From: Luteibacter anthropi | GTDB lineage: Bacteria > Pseudomonadota > Gammaproteobacteria > Xanthomonadales > Rhodanobacteraceae | Assembly: GCF_011759365.1 (NCBI RefSeq) | Contig: NZ_JAARLZ010000005.1 | Span: 186,001-250,000 of the forward strand | Direction: 5' to 3' | DNA: 64,000 bases | Part shown: positions 34,188 to 43,154 of the stretch, one piece after another | How the letters are laid out: each line of letters opens with the position of its first letter | Position numbering within the stretch: the stretch's first letter is position 1 | Position numbers and translations under genes: made by a program | The notes under the pieces: model-generated | The model's input: only the letters and a program-made list of their open reading frames with translations | Told to the model about the DNA's origin: nothing | Database searches by the model: none

Positions 34188-35918
34188 TTACGTCCCTGGC
34201 TGCTCCGATGCGTCCTCGTTACTCGCCTGCCCAAGCCAAAATGGCGGCGGCACCGGCAGACCCTGATGGCGAATGCCGTGGAGGACGATGGGCCAAAGCC
34301 CGGCGGTCACCGCAGACAACGAGTGGAGCGAGGGGTCATGCCGGCATGCGCGCGAGACCCGCGCGATAAGGCGATCCCCGTCCGGCTTGAGGTCTACGTC
34401 GGACACCGCGAGACCGTGGTACGCATCGTCCCCGTAGATTTTGTTCTCCGAATCCTCACTCGGAATCCAGAGCTGCAACGTGCAGTGTGGAATCCGGCTC
34501 TCGACCAGCGCTTCCAGAAAGCGGTACTCGTTACCGAGCGCCAACACATGCAGCCAGATGGCAAGGAGGGGAATGAGCGTGCTTGCGCCTGTCTGCGTCT
34601 TGAACTCCTCATCGGACATGGGCATTTGGCGGTCGACCAGATTCTCGTAGGAGGAACCGACCCTCGGGAACAATGTCCGGCGAGCGAATGTGAAGCCCAG
34701 GCGCTCCGTCATGGATGCGAGCCATCCGCGCACGCCTTCACCAAGGGACTCATGTGCGAATGCCCCCGAATACACGCAGAGCTGCATAAACAGTGCGATG
34801 TCGGTGGCCTGGCGGTCCGTACAGGGCAGAAGGAGGATCGGATTGTTGCCAATCATGCGAAGGGCAATGGCAACGCATTCGAGGGCAGTCAGAGCGGTGC
34901 GTTCCGTCTCTCCTTCGTGAGGGTTAGGCCCCGGACTGTGGCACATCCAGAGGCCTGTCATCGCGATTCGGCCAAGTGCCGTGAACAGGGCGAGGTTGAT
35001 ATCGGCGTATTCCGCCGAATGCACCTGCATGGTCAGCCCGTGCTGAATCCCCGCATTCGGCGCGATGCGGTCGAGGACGTACTCCGCCGCCACTTGGCGG
35101 TGCAGTACGATGGCCCTGTTCACAGCGGTCAACACTCGCTCGCGTTGGCGGGGTTTTGCTGGCAGCGCCGTACGGGCGAGCTCCCAGGCGCAGAGTACCG
35201 CACGCTCGCTCGTCCGCCAGGCCGCCTCCAGATTGCCGATGTCGCGGCACCACGCGTGGACAATCGAGGCGGCAAGCGCGACCTGGCGGATGGCGGTGAT
35301 GCGCTTTTTTATGTCACTGTCCGTGTGGTCAGCGACCAGCGAACGGCAGAGCTTGCCAAAGTGCCGTGCGGATACGTCCGGGAAGTCGGCCATCGCGACC
35401 GCCTTCTGGATTTCACGGCGCATGGTCTGCGGCATGACCTCTTCCTTGAGGTAGCCCTTGGACAGAAGGCGCGCGAGGTCATCGCCGTTCCAACATACAA
35501 ACTCAATGCCGAAGGGCTCGGCATCCCGGATGAACGCATTCCAGTCGTCGAGCACGGTCTCTTGCATCTGGCCTCCGACGACCAGGCAACCGACAACGGG
35601 CAATCGGCTCAGCCGTGGTGGGATGCGGTTCCTCCGGTAGGTCATCATCTGGTTGAGAGAAGAACGTACGGCCTGAGGTGTCCCGTCCCACTCCTGGCGG
35701 GACAAATCGCCCCGCTTGAGCGAGAAAAGAAAGACCTTTTGCCGGCCATCGCCTTCGTCAATACCAACGGCCGCGATGTCCACGCCCTTTTGCGTCGTCC
35801 CGCGTTGCGGTCGGGTCAGCACCCTATAGCCGACTTCGGCGAGCAGGTCAGGAAAAATCGCATCGAGTTCGTCGCGCTCGCGTAACGAGGCAAGGTATTC
35901 GCGCAGAAGGGCCATCAT
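34188..35918 (-). CDS. PD-(D/E)XK nuclease-like N-terminus with large unknown C-terminal region
   Basis: A 576-residue protein. The first 130 residues resemble Mrr-like restriction folds: helix DAIFPDLLAEVGYRVL, then Asp47 in GVDIAAVG and Ser66-x-Lys68 in FLFSLKRGD, a variant of the D-(E/Q/S)xK active site. The remaining 440 residues are mainly helical and unfamiliar. Its start overlaps the stop of the repeat-protein gene by 4 bases, so both proteins are made together. With the divergent proteasome-like peptidase it forms a tight three-gene group (34188-38631). A nuclease effector controlled by the other two is one reading; the sequence does not prove it. Confidence 0.65.
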   Translation of the reverse strand: MMALLREYLASLRERDELDAIFPDLLAEVGYRVLTRPQRGTTQKGVDIAAVGIDEGDGRQKVFLFSLKRGDLSRQEWDGTPQAVRSSLNQMMTYRRNRIPPRLSRLPVVGCLVVGGQMQETVLDDWNAFIRDAEPFGIEFVCWNGDDLARLLSKGYLKEEVMPQTMRREIQKAVAMADFPDVSARHFGKLCRSLVADHTDSDIKKRITAIRQVALAASIVHAWCRDIGNLEAAWRTSERAVLCAWELARTALPAKPRQRERVLTAVNRAIVLHRQVAAEYVLDRIAPNAGIQHGLTMQVHSAEYADINLALFTALGRIAMTGLWMCHSPGPNPHEGETERTALTALECVAIALRMIGNNPILLLPCTDRQATDIALFMQLCVYSGAFAHESLGEGVRGWLASMTERLGFTFARRTLFPRVGSSYENLVDRQMPMSDEEFKTQTGASTLIPLLAIWLHVLALGNEYRFLEALVESRIPHCTLQLWIPSEDSENKIYGDDAYHGLAVSDVDLKPDGDRLIARVSRACRHDPSLHSLSAVTAGLWPIVLHGIRHQGLPVPPPFWLGQASNEDASEQPGT

Positions 35919-37582
35919 TGCTTGAGGTCCGCCCGGTGGTTTCGGACGTTGAGCATGTCGTATCCGACCGGGTCGAGCACACTGAGGGTTGGCAGCGCGA
36001 TGCTCGTGCTGACAGTGGCCATCTTCATCGTCGCAGGCATCGTCCCGCCCTCCGCATCATGAACCGCGTAGACGATGCCGGCTCCGTGCAAAACGAGGGA
36101 GCGCGGTAGGAGCGAGAAAAACGATGACTGGTCATGGACGTCTCGCGCCATCGCTTGCGAAGCCCGGTCCTTGACCATCCTCAGGGTCATGCGGTGGGCT
36201 TCTGACGGACGCATTTCGGCAATCGTCACCATCTTTTCCAGCGAACGCTGGTAAGCGTCGTGCTCTTCCAGCAGCGGGCCGATGACTGCGATGACGCCCG
36301 ATTCTTCCTTGATACTGCTCAGATGGTCGCGTGCCGCCGCATGGTCGTAGACCACAGTCCGGAGGAGCTGGGTCAACGCTTGCTGGTCGTCGCCATTGGC
36401 CACGGTCAGGAACGCCACAATGATGGCGGCAACGGTCACCGGCTCGAGGAGCAGCCAGCACATCGCCTTCATCGCTACGAGGATACGCATGCCGGGCTCC
36501 TCAGGAATCGCCCCCGGGGGCACGAAGACGAGTCCTAATGTACGCGCCCGTCGCTCGTTGAAGAACCGCTCAATCCCAGGACCGAGTCGTTCAGCGTCCC
36601 GTCCTAACCAACCAATGACAACCGCCATTGCATGTTCGCCCGGCAACGAGCCGAGCAGCGCTTCAGTTACTTCCGGCTCAGCAAGGCGTTCGGCGAGGCG
36701 AACCGCAGCGTCACCATGGCTTGCCTTTGCCAGCGCGCGAACCAGAACAGAATAGACCCTCGATGTCGACGCACGGCTGCCAATAAGCGCTTCAGCGACG
36801 TCGTCACGTGCTGCCAGCGCGAGAAGCGAAGGCGTGCGGGTCAAACCGACGACAGCCTGGCTCTGGGCCATCGCACCGCCGTCTGCAAGGGAGCGTTTGA
36901 GAAGTGGCGCGATATCGGCCCCAGGATGGAGGCCATTGACGTGAAACAGAACGCGAAGGACACCGGCCCGCTCTTCGTCGTCAAGGTCGGCAGTTACAGA
37001 TTCCAGCGCCGTGAGGGTCTCGGCAGCACCACGCTCATCGTCAGGCATCCAAGCCAAGGCGTTGATGGCTTGAAATCGGATTCGTGCATCTCCGTCGACG
37101 AGACGGCTCCGCGCCGTTGCCGTCACCCCTGATGCCTGAAGGGCAACGGTGAAGAGGTTGACAGACAACACAGCATCAGTGGGAGCCGCTACGATGTCTG
37201 CCACGATGGCCGGACGCGCATGGAGCCATTGGACTACGGCTTCTGTACCTACAACGTCAGCAAGCGCCGTCCCCTGCGTGCGGGCCATGAACGCCGCAAG
37301 CTGGTCAACGCTGCATTCGAGGGATGGCAACAACCGATTGAGTCTGCAGCCGGTTTGATGCACTGCAAACCATGGCGCCGAGTCGGCGCCATCAAGGCAG
37401 CGTGCCAACAAGTCGATTGTCCCCGCATTGTGGATGGCTGCCCATGCCGCGTCGTCGCCGTCGCGCATGTCGGCCACGTCGTTGTCACCAGGCGTATCGG
37501 GGTCAGAGCCCCCAAAGACGCTGAAAAATTGGGGCGAGCCAACTGCGGCCACGCGCTCGTCATCGCTCAATGGTCGGTCCAT
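35915..37582 (-). CDS. Large helical repeat (HEAT-like) protein, partner in three-gene group
   Basis: A 555-residue protein started at an ATG with GGGAG nine bases upstream. Much of it is repeated helix pairs of HEAT type (for example ARIRFQAINALAWMPDDER and VLRVLFHVNGLHPG), suited to binding proteins or nucleic acid. One hydrophobic stretch near residue 410 (LLLEPVTVAAIIVAFLTV) may be a buried repeat helix or a membrane segment. The C-terminus is different in character and possibly beta-rich. It is translationally coupled to the PD-(D/E)XK gene and divergent from the peptidase gene. No known family assigned with certainty. Confidence 0.6.
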   Translation of the reverse strand: MDRPLSDDERVAAVGSPQFFSVFGGSDPDTPGDNDVADMRDGDDAAWAAIHNAGTIDLLARCLDGADSAPWFAVHQTGCRLNRLLPSLECSVDQLAAFMARTQGTALADVVGTEAVVQWLHARPAIVADIVAAPTDAVLSVNLFTVALQASGVTATARSRLVDGDARIRFQAINALAWMPDDERGAAETLTALESVTADLDDEERAGVLRVLFHVNGLHPGADIAPLLKRSLADGGAMAQSQAVVGLTRTPSLLALAARDDVAEALIGSRASTSRVYSVLVRALAKASHGDAAVRLAERLAEPEVTEALLGSLPGEHAMAVVIGWLGRDAERLGPGIERFFNERRARTLGLVFVPPGAIPEEPGMRILVAMKAMCWLLLEPVTVAAIIVAFLTVANGDDQQALTQLLRTVVYDHAAARDHLSSIKEESGVIAVIGPLLEEHDAYQRSLEKMVTIAEMRPSEAHRMTLRMVKDRASQAMARDVHDQSSFFSLLPRSLVLHGAGIVYAVHDAEGGTMPATMKMATVSTSIALPTLSVLDPVGYDMLNVRNHRADLKQ

Positions 37583-37821
37583 GCGGTCTGGGCTCCCGGC
37601 AGCAATCCGTGTGTTATACCGCAGACGGCAGCTGCGAGTGGGGAAGTGAGCCCAAAGCCAGACGTGCCTGACGCCCAAACCACATTCACCTGGACGGCCA
37701 AGACGGATATGCATCCACCGCCTTTTACTGTCGAGCCGGCAATATGGACGGCCTCCAATCTGTCCGCCACAATACGGCCCCTTGCTGCCCGGCGGCGCAA
37801 GAGCAAGGACGAGAAAGAGCC
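37583..37821. promoter_or_regulatory. Divergent promoter region of the three-gene group
   Basis: A 239-bp non-coding gap between the repeat-protein operon (left) and the peptidase gene (right). A shared, divergent promoter region suggests co-regulation. I could not define -10 or -35 boxes. Confidence 0.4.
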
Positions 37822-38631
37822 ATGACAAGTGTGGTGGTGTGGAAGAACCAGGAGACGAACCAGGTCTGGTCGGCGGCGGACTCGCGCTACAGTCGCGATC
37901 GCCCTCTGACGGAACAAGCCGGCAAGCTCCTTCCCCTACGCGTTTCAGCGCATCGCCCCATCAAAGATGGCGACAAGGTGCACTGGGACGGTGTGCTTGA
38001 ACTGAAGCTGGGTTTTGCGTACGCGGGCGCAATCGTCCCCGCATTGGTGACGCACACGATGCTGACGAGGTTGCTTGCGGCGGTCGGCTCGCCACATCTC
38101 CGCCTTCCCTCGTTACAGAGGGTGGCCGACCTTGCAGCAGATGTCGCAACATCTGTCATCTATGACGTGGCGCAAGGCTATGGGCGGCGCTACGACCTTG
38201 CCGTCTTCGAATGCGCCCTCTTTGGCTCGGATATCGGGGATGCGCGAAGTCTTCCGGATTATGGCACCGATGTCGGCGCGTTCCATTGTTATCCGCATGA
38301 CCGCCACGACAGCTGGCCATTGGTGAGTCCAAGGCGCGTCGAGCTCGATCAAGGGGAATTCCTTGTGATGGGGACTTCCCCCCTGGAGGTCGCGGACGTC
38401 GTGCTGGCGCGGGACCCATCGAGGGCATTTGCTGACTTCGAGCCGGCAGACGCCATCGGGGAGCTCATCAGGACGGGACGTTTTGAGGACGTGGGTGGCT
38501 ATGTCCAACTGTTCAATCCCATCGAAGGGGCGTCGATTCGGCAAGGCCAGAGCGGACGGCCCAACGTCTTCGGCTACGACATCACACGGGCCGAAGAGAT
38601 TCTCGGGCTCGAGCTGGCGCTGCTTCGCTAG
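37822..38631 (+). CDS. Proteasome-like Ntn-hydrolase (20S beta-subunit fold)
   Basis: A 269-residue protein beginning MTSVVVWKN. If Met is removed, Thr2 becomes an N-terminal nucleophile, as in proteasome beta subunits and HslV. Asp20 in SAADSRY and Lys35 in QAGKLLPLR match the catalytic Asp17 and Lys33 in spacing, and the typical second half (GYGRRYDLAVFECALFG) also suits bacterial proteasome-like proteins. It has no propeptide. Bacterial stand-alone members are mostly uncharacterised; here it is divergent from a coupled repeat-protein/nuclease pair. The arrangement suggests regulated proteolysis within a defence or stress module. Peptidase activity is not shown. Confidence 0.7.
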   Translation: MTSVVVWKNQETNQVWSAADSRYSRDRPLTEQAGKLLPLRVSAHRPIKDGDKVHWDGVLELKLGFAYAGAIVPALVTHTMLTRLLAAVGSPHLRLPSLQRVADLAADVATSVIYDVAQGYGRRYDLAVFECALFGSDIGDARSLPDYGTDVGAFHCYPHDRHDSWPLVSPRRVELDQGEFLVMGTSPLEVADVVLARDPSRAFADFEPADAIGELIRTGRFEDVGGYVQLFNPIEGASIRQGQSGRPNVFGYDITRAEEILGLELALLR

Positions 38632-38735
38632 TCATCCCTGGGCAGTCAGGTGACGCTGCCTACGACCGATTGTCCAACGCCCAGCGGTTCACAGCGAGCC
38701 TCGCGGAGCCATGCTCGGATTCCCGGCCTGCGTCC

Positions 38736-39497
38736 ATGCCCAATCCTTTTGCCATTGTTCCCCTCCCCCGCTTCGAGAGCTTCTGCGTCACGGACACACC
38801 GGTTCGAACCGACGAAGCCATCCTCGCCTAACTCGAGGCCATCGGCTTTTCCTTTGGAGGCACTCAACGCGCGCAAGAATGGAGCCCGCTCCCGTCTACG
38901 ATGGCGTCAATGGCAGGGCGTGGATGCCATCGGGAAGGACGTCGTTGGCACCTTCGGGTCACTGTCAGGGGTGTGGAACCACTGGGCCTATGTGGCCACA
39001 GGAGCCTTGAGCATGGCGTTTAACACCCGCTCTGTTTGCCGACGCTATGAGCGGAGCAGCTTACCCAGCGAAACTGGATGCGGGCACATCTTGACGACTG
39101 GCATTGGGATTTTCGCATGCGGTGCCCTGTCGCCCAGACCCATCAGGGACTGGGTCTCACCTGGGTTGAGGATATGGCCGCGCTCAAGCCTGTCCGCGCG
39201 TTCCGGTCACGGACCGAAGACGCGCACACCGAGAGCCTGCGGGAAGCGCTTGGCGACCTGTACGCGGAGGCAACCTATGGCGTGCGCTCCGGGGTGACAC
39301 GGACCGAAGATGATGACGTTCCGGCTCTGCGGCTGTACGCCTGCGAGCTTGCCATCGAGCTGCTCACACACTTCCCAGCCGACACGAACGCAGCGGCCCG
39401 CATGTGGCTCGAGGCAGCACCTGCAGACCCACTTCCCGAGATCAGGCACCTTGAGCTTCCGGAGGCATCAGCCCTCAGGAGCGCCGACGGCGTGTGA
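38736..39497 (+). pseudogene. Decayed gene of unknown family
   Basis: A plausible start (MPNPFAIVPLPRFESFCVTD) at 38736 meets an in-frame TAA after about 30 residues, then coding-like sequence continues in shifted frames. The last piece, 39078-39497, has a good open frame (DDWHWDFRMRCPVAQTHQG to the stop). Together they look like one gene of about 250 residues broken by a stop and at least one frameshift. It follows the peptidase gene in the same direction and may have been part of that group. Confidence 0.45.
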
Positions 39498-39618
39498 GTC
39501 CCACACCCCGGCGTCGCAAACCTGGACGGTGGTTTGAATCGCAAAAGTGGGGGTAGTTGTACTTAGACCATCCGGTGTAGGTGTGTTCCTACAGACACGG
39601 CTGGAAGTGTTCGGCAGG

Positions 39619-39903
39619 ATGCATCGAAGCAGCCCCCACACCAAAGCCATCGGAGGAACCACGGGAAGGAACGAGAAGACCAGCAAGCCCGTCGCAACGA
39701 AGGCATCAAACGTGCTCAGCAATCCCGCCTCGAGCAAAGCCGCCAAGACGGTTGCCGCCAGCGCCCTTGCCCAGGCGGGAACCTCAAAGACAACGTCGGC
39801 AAAGGTCGCTACCGTCGCGGCCAAGGCGGTCGACGACGGGCGGAGCAACCAGACCACCAAGACGCTGGCCGGCAGCGTACTGACCCAGAAGAAAGGGAAG
39901 TAA
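39619..39903 (+). CDS. Small alanine/lysine-rich protein
   Basis: A 94-residue basic protein rich in Ala, Lys, Ser and Thr, with repeated blocks of the type KASNVLSNPASSKAAKTVAA, recalling histone H1-like tails. The start IGGTTGRNEKTSKPVA is shared by a widespread family of small bacterial proteins of unknown role. It is likely cytosolic and possibly nucleic-acid binding. It lies before the ImmA/IrrE-like gene but on the opposite strand (convergent). Confidence 0.6.
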   Translation: MHRSSPHTKAIGGTTGRNEKTSKPVATKASNVLSNPASSKAAKTVAASALAQAGTSKTTSAKVATVAAKAVDDGRSNQTTKTLAGSVLTQKKGK

Positions 39904-39996
39904 GAGCTCCAGCCGTGCCGCATGCATGGTCACGAGGGAAATGGTCATCCGTGACCACGCATGAAATTTCCCGACGCCTGCATCCGCACTGCCGCC

Positions 39997-40791
39997 TTAC
40001 AGCAGCCCGAGTTCTTCCAGGCGAATGGCCATCGTGGTCAATGAGACCCCGAAAATGGATGCCAGGGACGGAAAGTGGCGCGTGTCGTACTGCTCGAGCC
40101 CGGCGAGGTGCCGCGAAAGCGAGCGTTCCGTCGGAAAACGCTCCTCGGCGATGTCGAGGTTTTTCATGCGAAGTGCAAATGCCGTTTCGTCGTTGAGAAC
40201 GAACGGTGCGGTGCCAAAGGGGTCCTCGAACCTTTCACGGACCAGACGCTCGGGCATCAGGAAGTGGATGGCAGAAAAATCTGCTTCCACCTCTGCAGGA
40301 CTCGTCGATGAGCCCGAGCGGTCGCGATGGATGCCGCCGCCTTCCGGGTGGAGCACGGCATGCCCCAGTTCATGGGCCAACGTGAATGCCATCGACGGGC
40401 CGGGAAATTGGCGGGACAGGCGAACCACCCGATTGGAGCGGTCGATAAGCCCGGCGACCTCTTGCCTGCCCTTCCGAGCCTCCTGGTATCCGAGAGCCTC
40501 ATCAAAGACGCGAGTGGCACTGCGGGTGAGTTGTTTGAGAACCGCGCCTACAAAGGCATGATCCGAAAGTATGGCGAGGCTGCCACACGGGCCATCGTGG
40601 AGGACGAACTTGTCCAAGCGGGCGCGACGTGGGAGACGCTGCAGATCTACTCTCGCTTCAAGAAGAAGGTCCAGAACGATGAAATCAGCTTCATCCGTGC
40701 ACAGAGGGCCGCGAAGGCCATGGCCCGTGATGTGTTGAAAGACGAGGGATTTGATAGCGGCGAAAGTCGCCTGACCCCGGCTACTTGACAT
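39997..40791 (-). CDS. ImmA/IrrE-family metallopeptidase
   Basis: A 264-residue protein with the zinc protease signature HELGHAVLHPEGG in the middle (H-E-x-x-H) and the downstream glutamate ligand in AEVEADFSAIHFLMP. The C-terminal part ends in a helix-turn-helix-like stretch (FPSLASIFGVSLTTMAIRLEELGLL). ImmA/IrrE proteases cleave repressors of mobile elements or stress regulons (ImmR, DdrO). No XRE repressor gene is adjacent here; the target may be encoded elsewhere or be internal to the island. Confidence 0.82.
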   Translation of the reverse strand: MSSSRGQATFAAIKSLVFQHITGHGLRGPLCTDEADFIVLDLLLEARVDLQRLPRRARLDKFVLHDGPCGSLAILSDHAFVGAVLKQLTRSATRVFDEALGYQEARKGRQEVAGLIDRSNRVVRLSRQFPGPSMAFTLAHELGHAVLHPEGGGIHRDRSGSSTSPAEVEADFSAIHFLMPERLVRERFEDPFGTAPFVLNDETAFALRMKNLDIAEERFPTERSLSRHLAGLEQYDTRHFPSLASIFGVSLTTMAIRLEELGLL

Positions 40792-41034
40792 CCAGGCGTC
40801 GTGTTTGCGTCAGCGCCAGGGATGGCGCACTCGCCGCAAGCAATGGCCGCATCCTGAACTCAATCTGGCAGGCTCTGAGCTCAACCGTCGCGAATATGCC
40901 GCCTGCCGCCGACGAGTCACAGGCGGGAAGCCCCCGACAATGGGTGTTGGATTACATACAGGTCCGATGCTTTTTCTGAAGCCCAAGCCGTCGAATCGAC
41001 CGATACACGGAAGACGTGCAATCGGCTGCGCATT
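40792..41034. other. Intergenic region upstream of ImmA/IrrE gene
   Basis: Contains no convincing gene; the right part may be the eroded 5' end of the pseudogene that follows. It must also contain the promoter for the leftward ImmA/IrrE gene. Confidence 0.3.
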
Positions 41035-41373
41035 AATTTCGCCCCCATTCAAACCCCGGGGTTGTTCCTGAGATACGGCATTGTCGAACTGACCGAGGCA
41101 AATCTTGCCTACAACCACATCCACCTGAGTTCGATCTAAGGGATGTTCCCGGAGTCGGTCAAGGGCAGTGGTTCCTGGGCCGAGGTAGCACCGGAACGTA
41201 TGGAGATCCACCATGGCACCGGTGAACTAACCCTTACCGATACTGACGGTGAGAAGAAGTTTTTCCGCGCCCGCGACTGGTAGGAAGACTTCTTCAAGGC
41301 CCATGGCCTGAAAGCGGGTGACCGGGTCGTGGTTGAATACACAGGCGGGCTTCGTTATCACATCTATCCGCTG
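41035..41373 (+). pseudogene. B3-like domain protein inactivated by two stop codons
   Basis: One plus-strand frame reads LFLRYGIVELTEANLAYNHI, then SI-stop-GMFPESVKGSGSW, TDTDGEKKFFRARDW-stop-EDFFKAHGLKAGDRVVVEY and GGLRYHIYPLRP. This is a recognisable small DNA-binding-like (B3 or restriction-associated) domain found next to methylases and nucleases. The frame is kept across both stops, TAA at 41137 and TAG at 41281, and both could derive from glutamine codons by a single C to T change. It seems a recently inactivated gene. The region 41374-41735 to the right holds nothing I recognise. Confidence 0.6.
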
Positions 41374-41735
41374 CGGCCCTCTGATCGGGACCGTCCACCA
41401 ACGACGAAGTCCGGCGATTCTACGCCCCCGTTGCAGAGGTCGTCACGTCGCCCGCATTCAAGGGATGGCATCAAACCGGCCCTCAATCGGACACATCTGT
41501 CACGGCGTAAATCAACAATGAGGCAATCGACCATATTTGCGATGAATCATGTGCTCGAAGCAAGTGCATATGGGCGCCGGAAACGTGCATCGGGGAGACG
41601 CTTCCCCCCTCAGGCTTTCGGACGGCCCTGGTGAGGGGCCGCCGCCCAGAGGCGCAAACGCCGCAGACGGTCATCCGCCGGGAAATTCCATTCCACGCGT
41701 ATTGCTGCATCACTCAATCACAGGACCACCCGAGA

Positions 41736-41975
41736 ATGCCTCTCCAGACCAAGTCATTCATCCACAACAAAAATACCTATGATGTCGTCGCAAATTCCGA
41801 TGGCCAGCAATTCATCGTGCATGTTGAGCGCGGCGGCAAACAGGTTACTGGGAACTACACGGTGAGCCACATCAACGAAATCGACCGCCGCATGCAAAAT
41901 GGTGACTCACTCCTCGAACACCTGATGGAAGTGGCCGAGGAAGACGTCAAGCGAGGCTACTGGCCCGAGGCCTGA
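41736..41975 (+). CDS. Small hypothetical protein
   Basis: A 79-residue protein with a strand-rich front (KSFIHNKNTYDVVANSDGQQF) and a helical, acidic end (SLLEHLMEVAEEDVKRGYW). The ribosome binding site is weak. Composition and codon use look like a real gene. It precedes the membrane protein gene at 42099 in the same direction and could be co-transcribed with it. No family recognised. Confidence 0.45.
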   Translation: MPLQTKSFIHNKNTYDVVANSDGQQFIVHVERGGKQVTGNYTVSHINEIDRRMQNGDSLLEHLMEVAEEDVKRGYWPEA

Positions 41976-42098
41976 GCCGCTCCGTTCCGGCTGGGTTGTC
42001 AGCGCACCCAGCTGGACGTACCCCGGAATGAACGAAGCCCCCACGTGCATGGCATCGATCGAGATATCCTCGTCGGCAACGCCCAGCTCCTGAGCCAA

Positions 42099-43073
42099 AT
42101 GACTACACCCACCTTTGCCGATACCGACTGGGACTGGTTTTTCAGCTCCCTTGCCCAATCCGCTGCCGCCATCGTCGCCATCTTCGCCGGCTTCATCATC
42201 AACAAGGTGCTTGCCAACCAGACGGCGCACGAGTCAAGCGTGCAGGAGATGACCCAACTCCAGACCGAGGCGCAGCGGCTTGGCGACGAAGCTGGCGCGC
42301 GCAGGTTCGAATGGTATTCGAGGCGGTACAACGAAGACGCGCTTGAGGAGGCGGGTGCGCACCTGAAAAACACCGAAGAGACAGACGACGACCAGCTCAC
42401 GGTCGACGGACTCCTTGCCGATTTTCCGATGTCACCCTTCGTGGCGCCCGAAGCCAACCGCACAGTGATGGACGCCCTCCTTCAGGCACATCTTGACGCG
42501 CGACAAAAGGCGCGTGAACGACGCAACCGTCCCATGTCGCCGGCTACTGCCGCCGTGCTGAAGAGAACCGGCATGCCGTTCGGCGTCGATGCGTTTGTCG
42601 AGAAGTCGGTACGGACCCTGCCCCGCATCCCCAACATGGAGCTGCTGAGGATGATGCGCACCGAACGCGAGCGCATCGATGAGGTGCGCCGTAAGGTCGA
42701 CCATCACATCCGGCTGATTGGAAACTGCCTCGCCTCCAGCGGACAGTCAGCAAACAACCGGCGCGCCATGCGATTCTGGCTTGCCCTGGTCGTCGTTCTC
42801 TTCCTCGCCGGGGTCATTTACCCATTGTCCTTCCTGCCCTCCCCGGCCGCTCCACAATTGTCGGCGCGGCCGACCGACATCCTTGGTGCACTCGTCTCCG
42901 TCCGGGGTGTGCTGCTTTCCCTTGTCTCTGCAGCCTTCCTTGCAGTGGTCGGGGTCTTTGCCCGCATCAATGAGCGGACAGTGATGCCCGCCACGCTGGT
43001 GGACGAACTGACGCGCTACATGAACGTTCGGGCATACGCGGAGGAATTCGGCTTTGCAGACCCCGGCGATTGA
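42099..43073 (+). CDS. Membrane protein with N-terminal and C-terminal membrane segments
   Basis: A 324-residue protein. One helix lies at about residues 18-36 (SAAAIVAIFAGFIINKVL), a large charged cytoplasmic domain follows (about 40-225), and two more helices are near the C-terminus (LALVVVLFLAGVIYPLSF and VLLSLVSAAFLAVVGVF). The start DWDWFFSSLAQSAAAIVAIF is conserved in a family of membrane proteins common in accessory islands, with unknown role. An ATG at 42045 could give an 18-residue longer form. Confidence 0.6.
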   Translation: MTTPTFADTDWDWFFSSLAQSAAAIVAIFAGFIINKVLANQTAHESSVQEMTQLQTEAQRLGDEAGARRFEWYSRRYNEDALEEAGAHLKNTEETDDDQLTVDGLLADFPMSPFVAPEANRTVMDALLQAHLDARQKARERRNRPMSPATAAVLKRTGMPFGVDAFVEKSVRTLPRIPNMELLRMMRTERERIDEVRRKVDHHIRLIGNCLASSGQSANNRRAMRFWLALVVVLFLAGVIYPLSFLPSPAAPQLSARPTDILGALVSVRGVLLSLVSAAFLAVVGVFARINERTVMPATLVDELTRYMNVRAYAEEFGFADPGD

Positions 43074-43154
43074 CTGATGCGAGGGAGACAGAATCGTCTC
43101 AAGCAGCGGTTGCACAACCGAAGGTGCCGTCCTTCATCAAAATCCAAGCCGAAT

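Noticed and set aside
33945-35885. Long plus-strand open frame of 646 codons
   Set aside because: It is antisense to the PD-(D/E)XK gene, has arginine- and histidine-rich, family-free sequence and no ribosome binding site; long antisense frames are expected in GC-rich genes.
40810-41214. Minus-strand open frame of 134 codons upstream of the ImmA/IrrE gene
   Set aside because: It is the reverse complement of the B3-like pseudogene, whose plus-strand frame has recognisable domain sequence.
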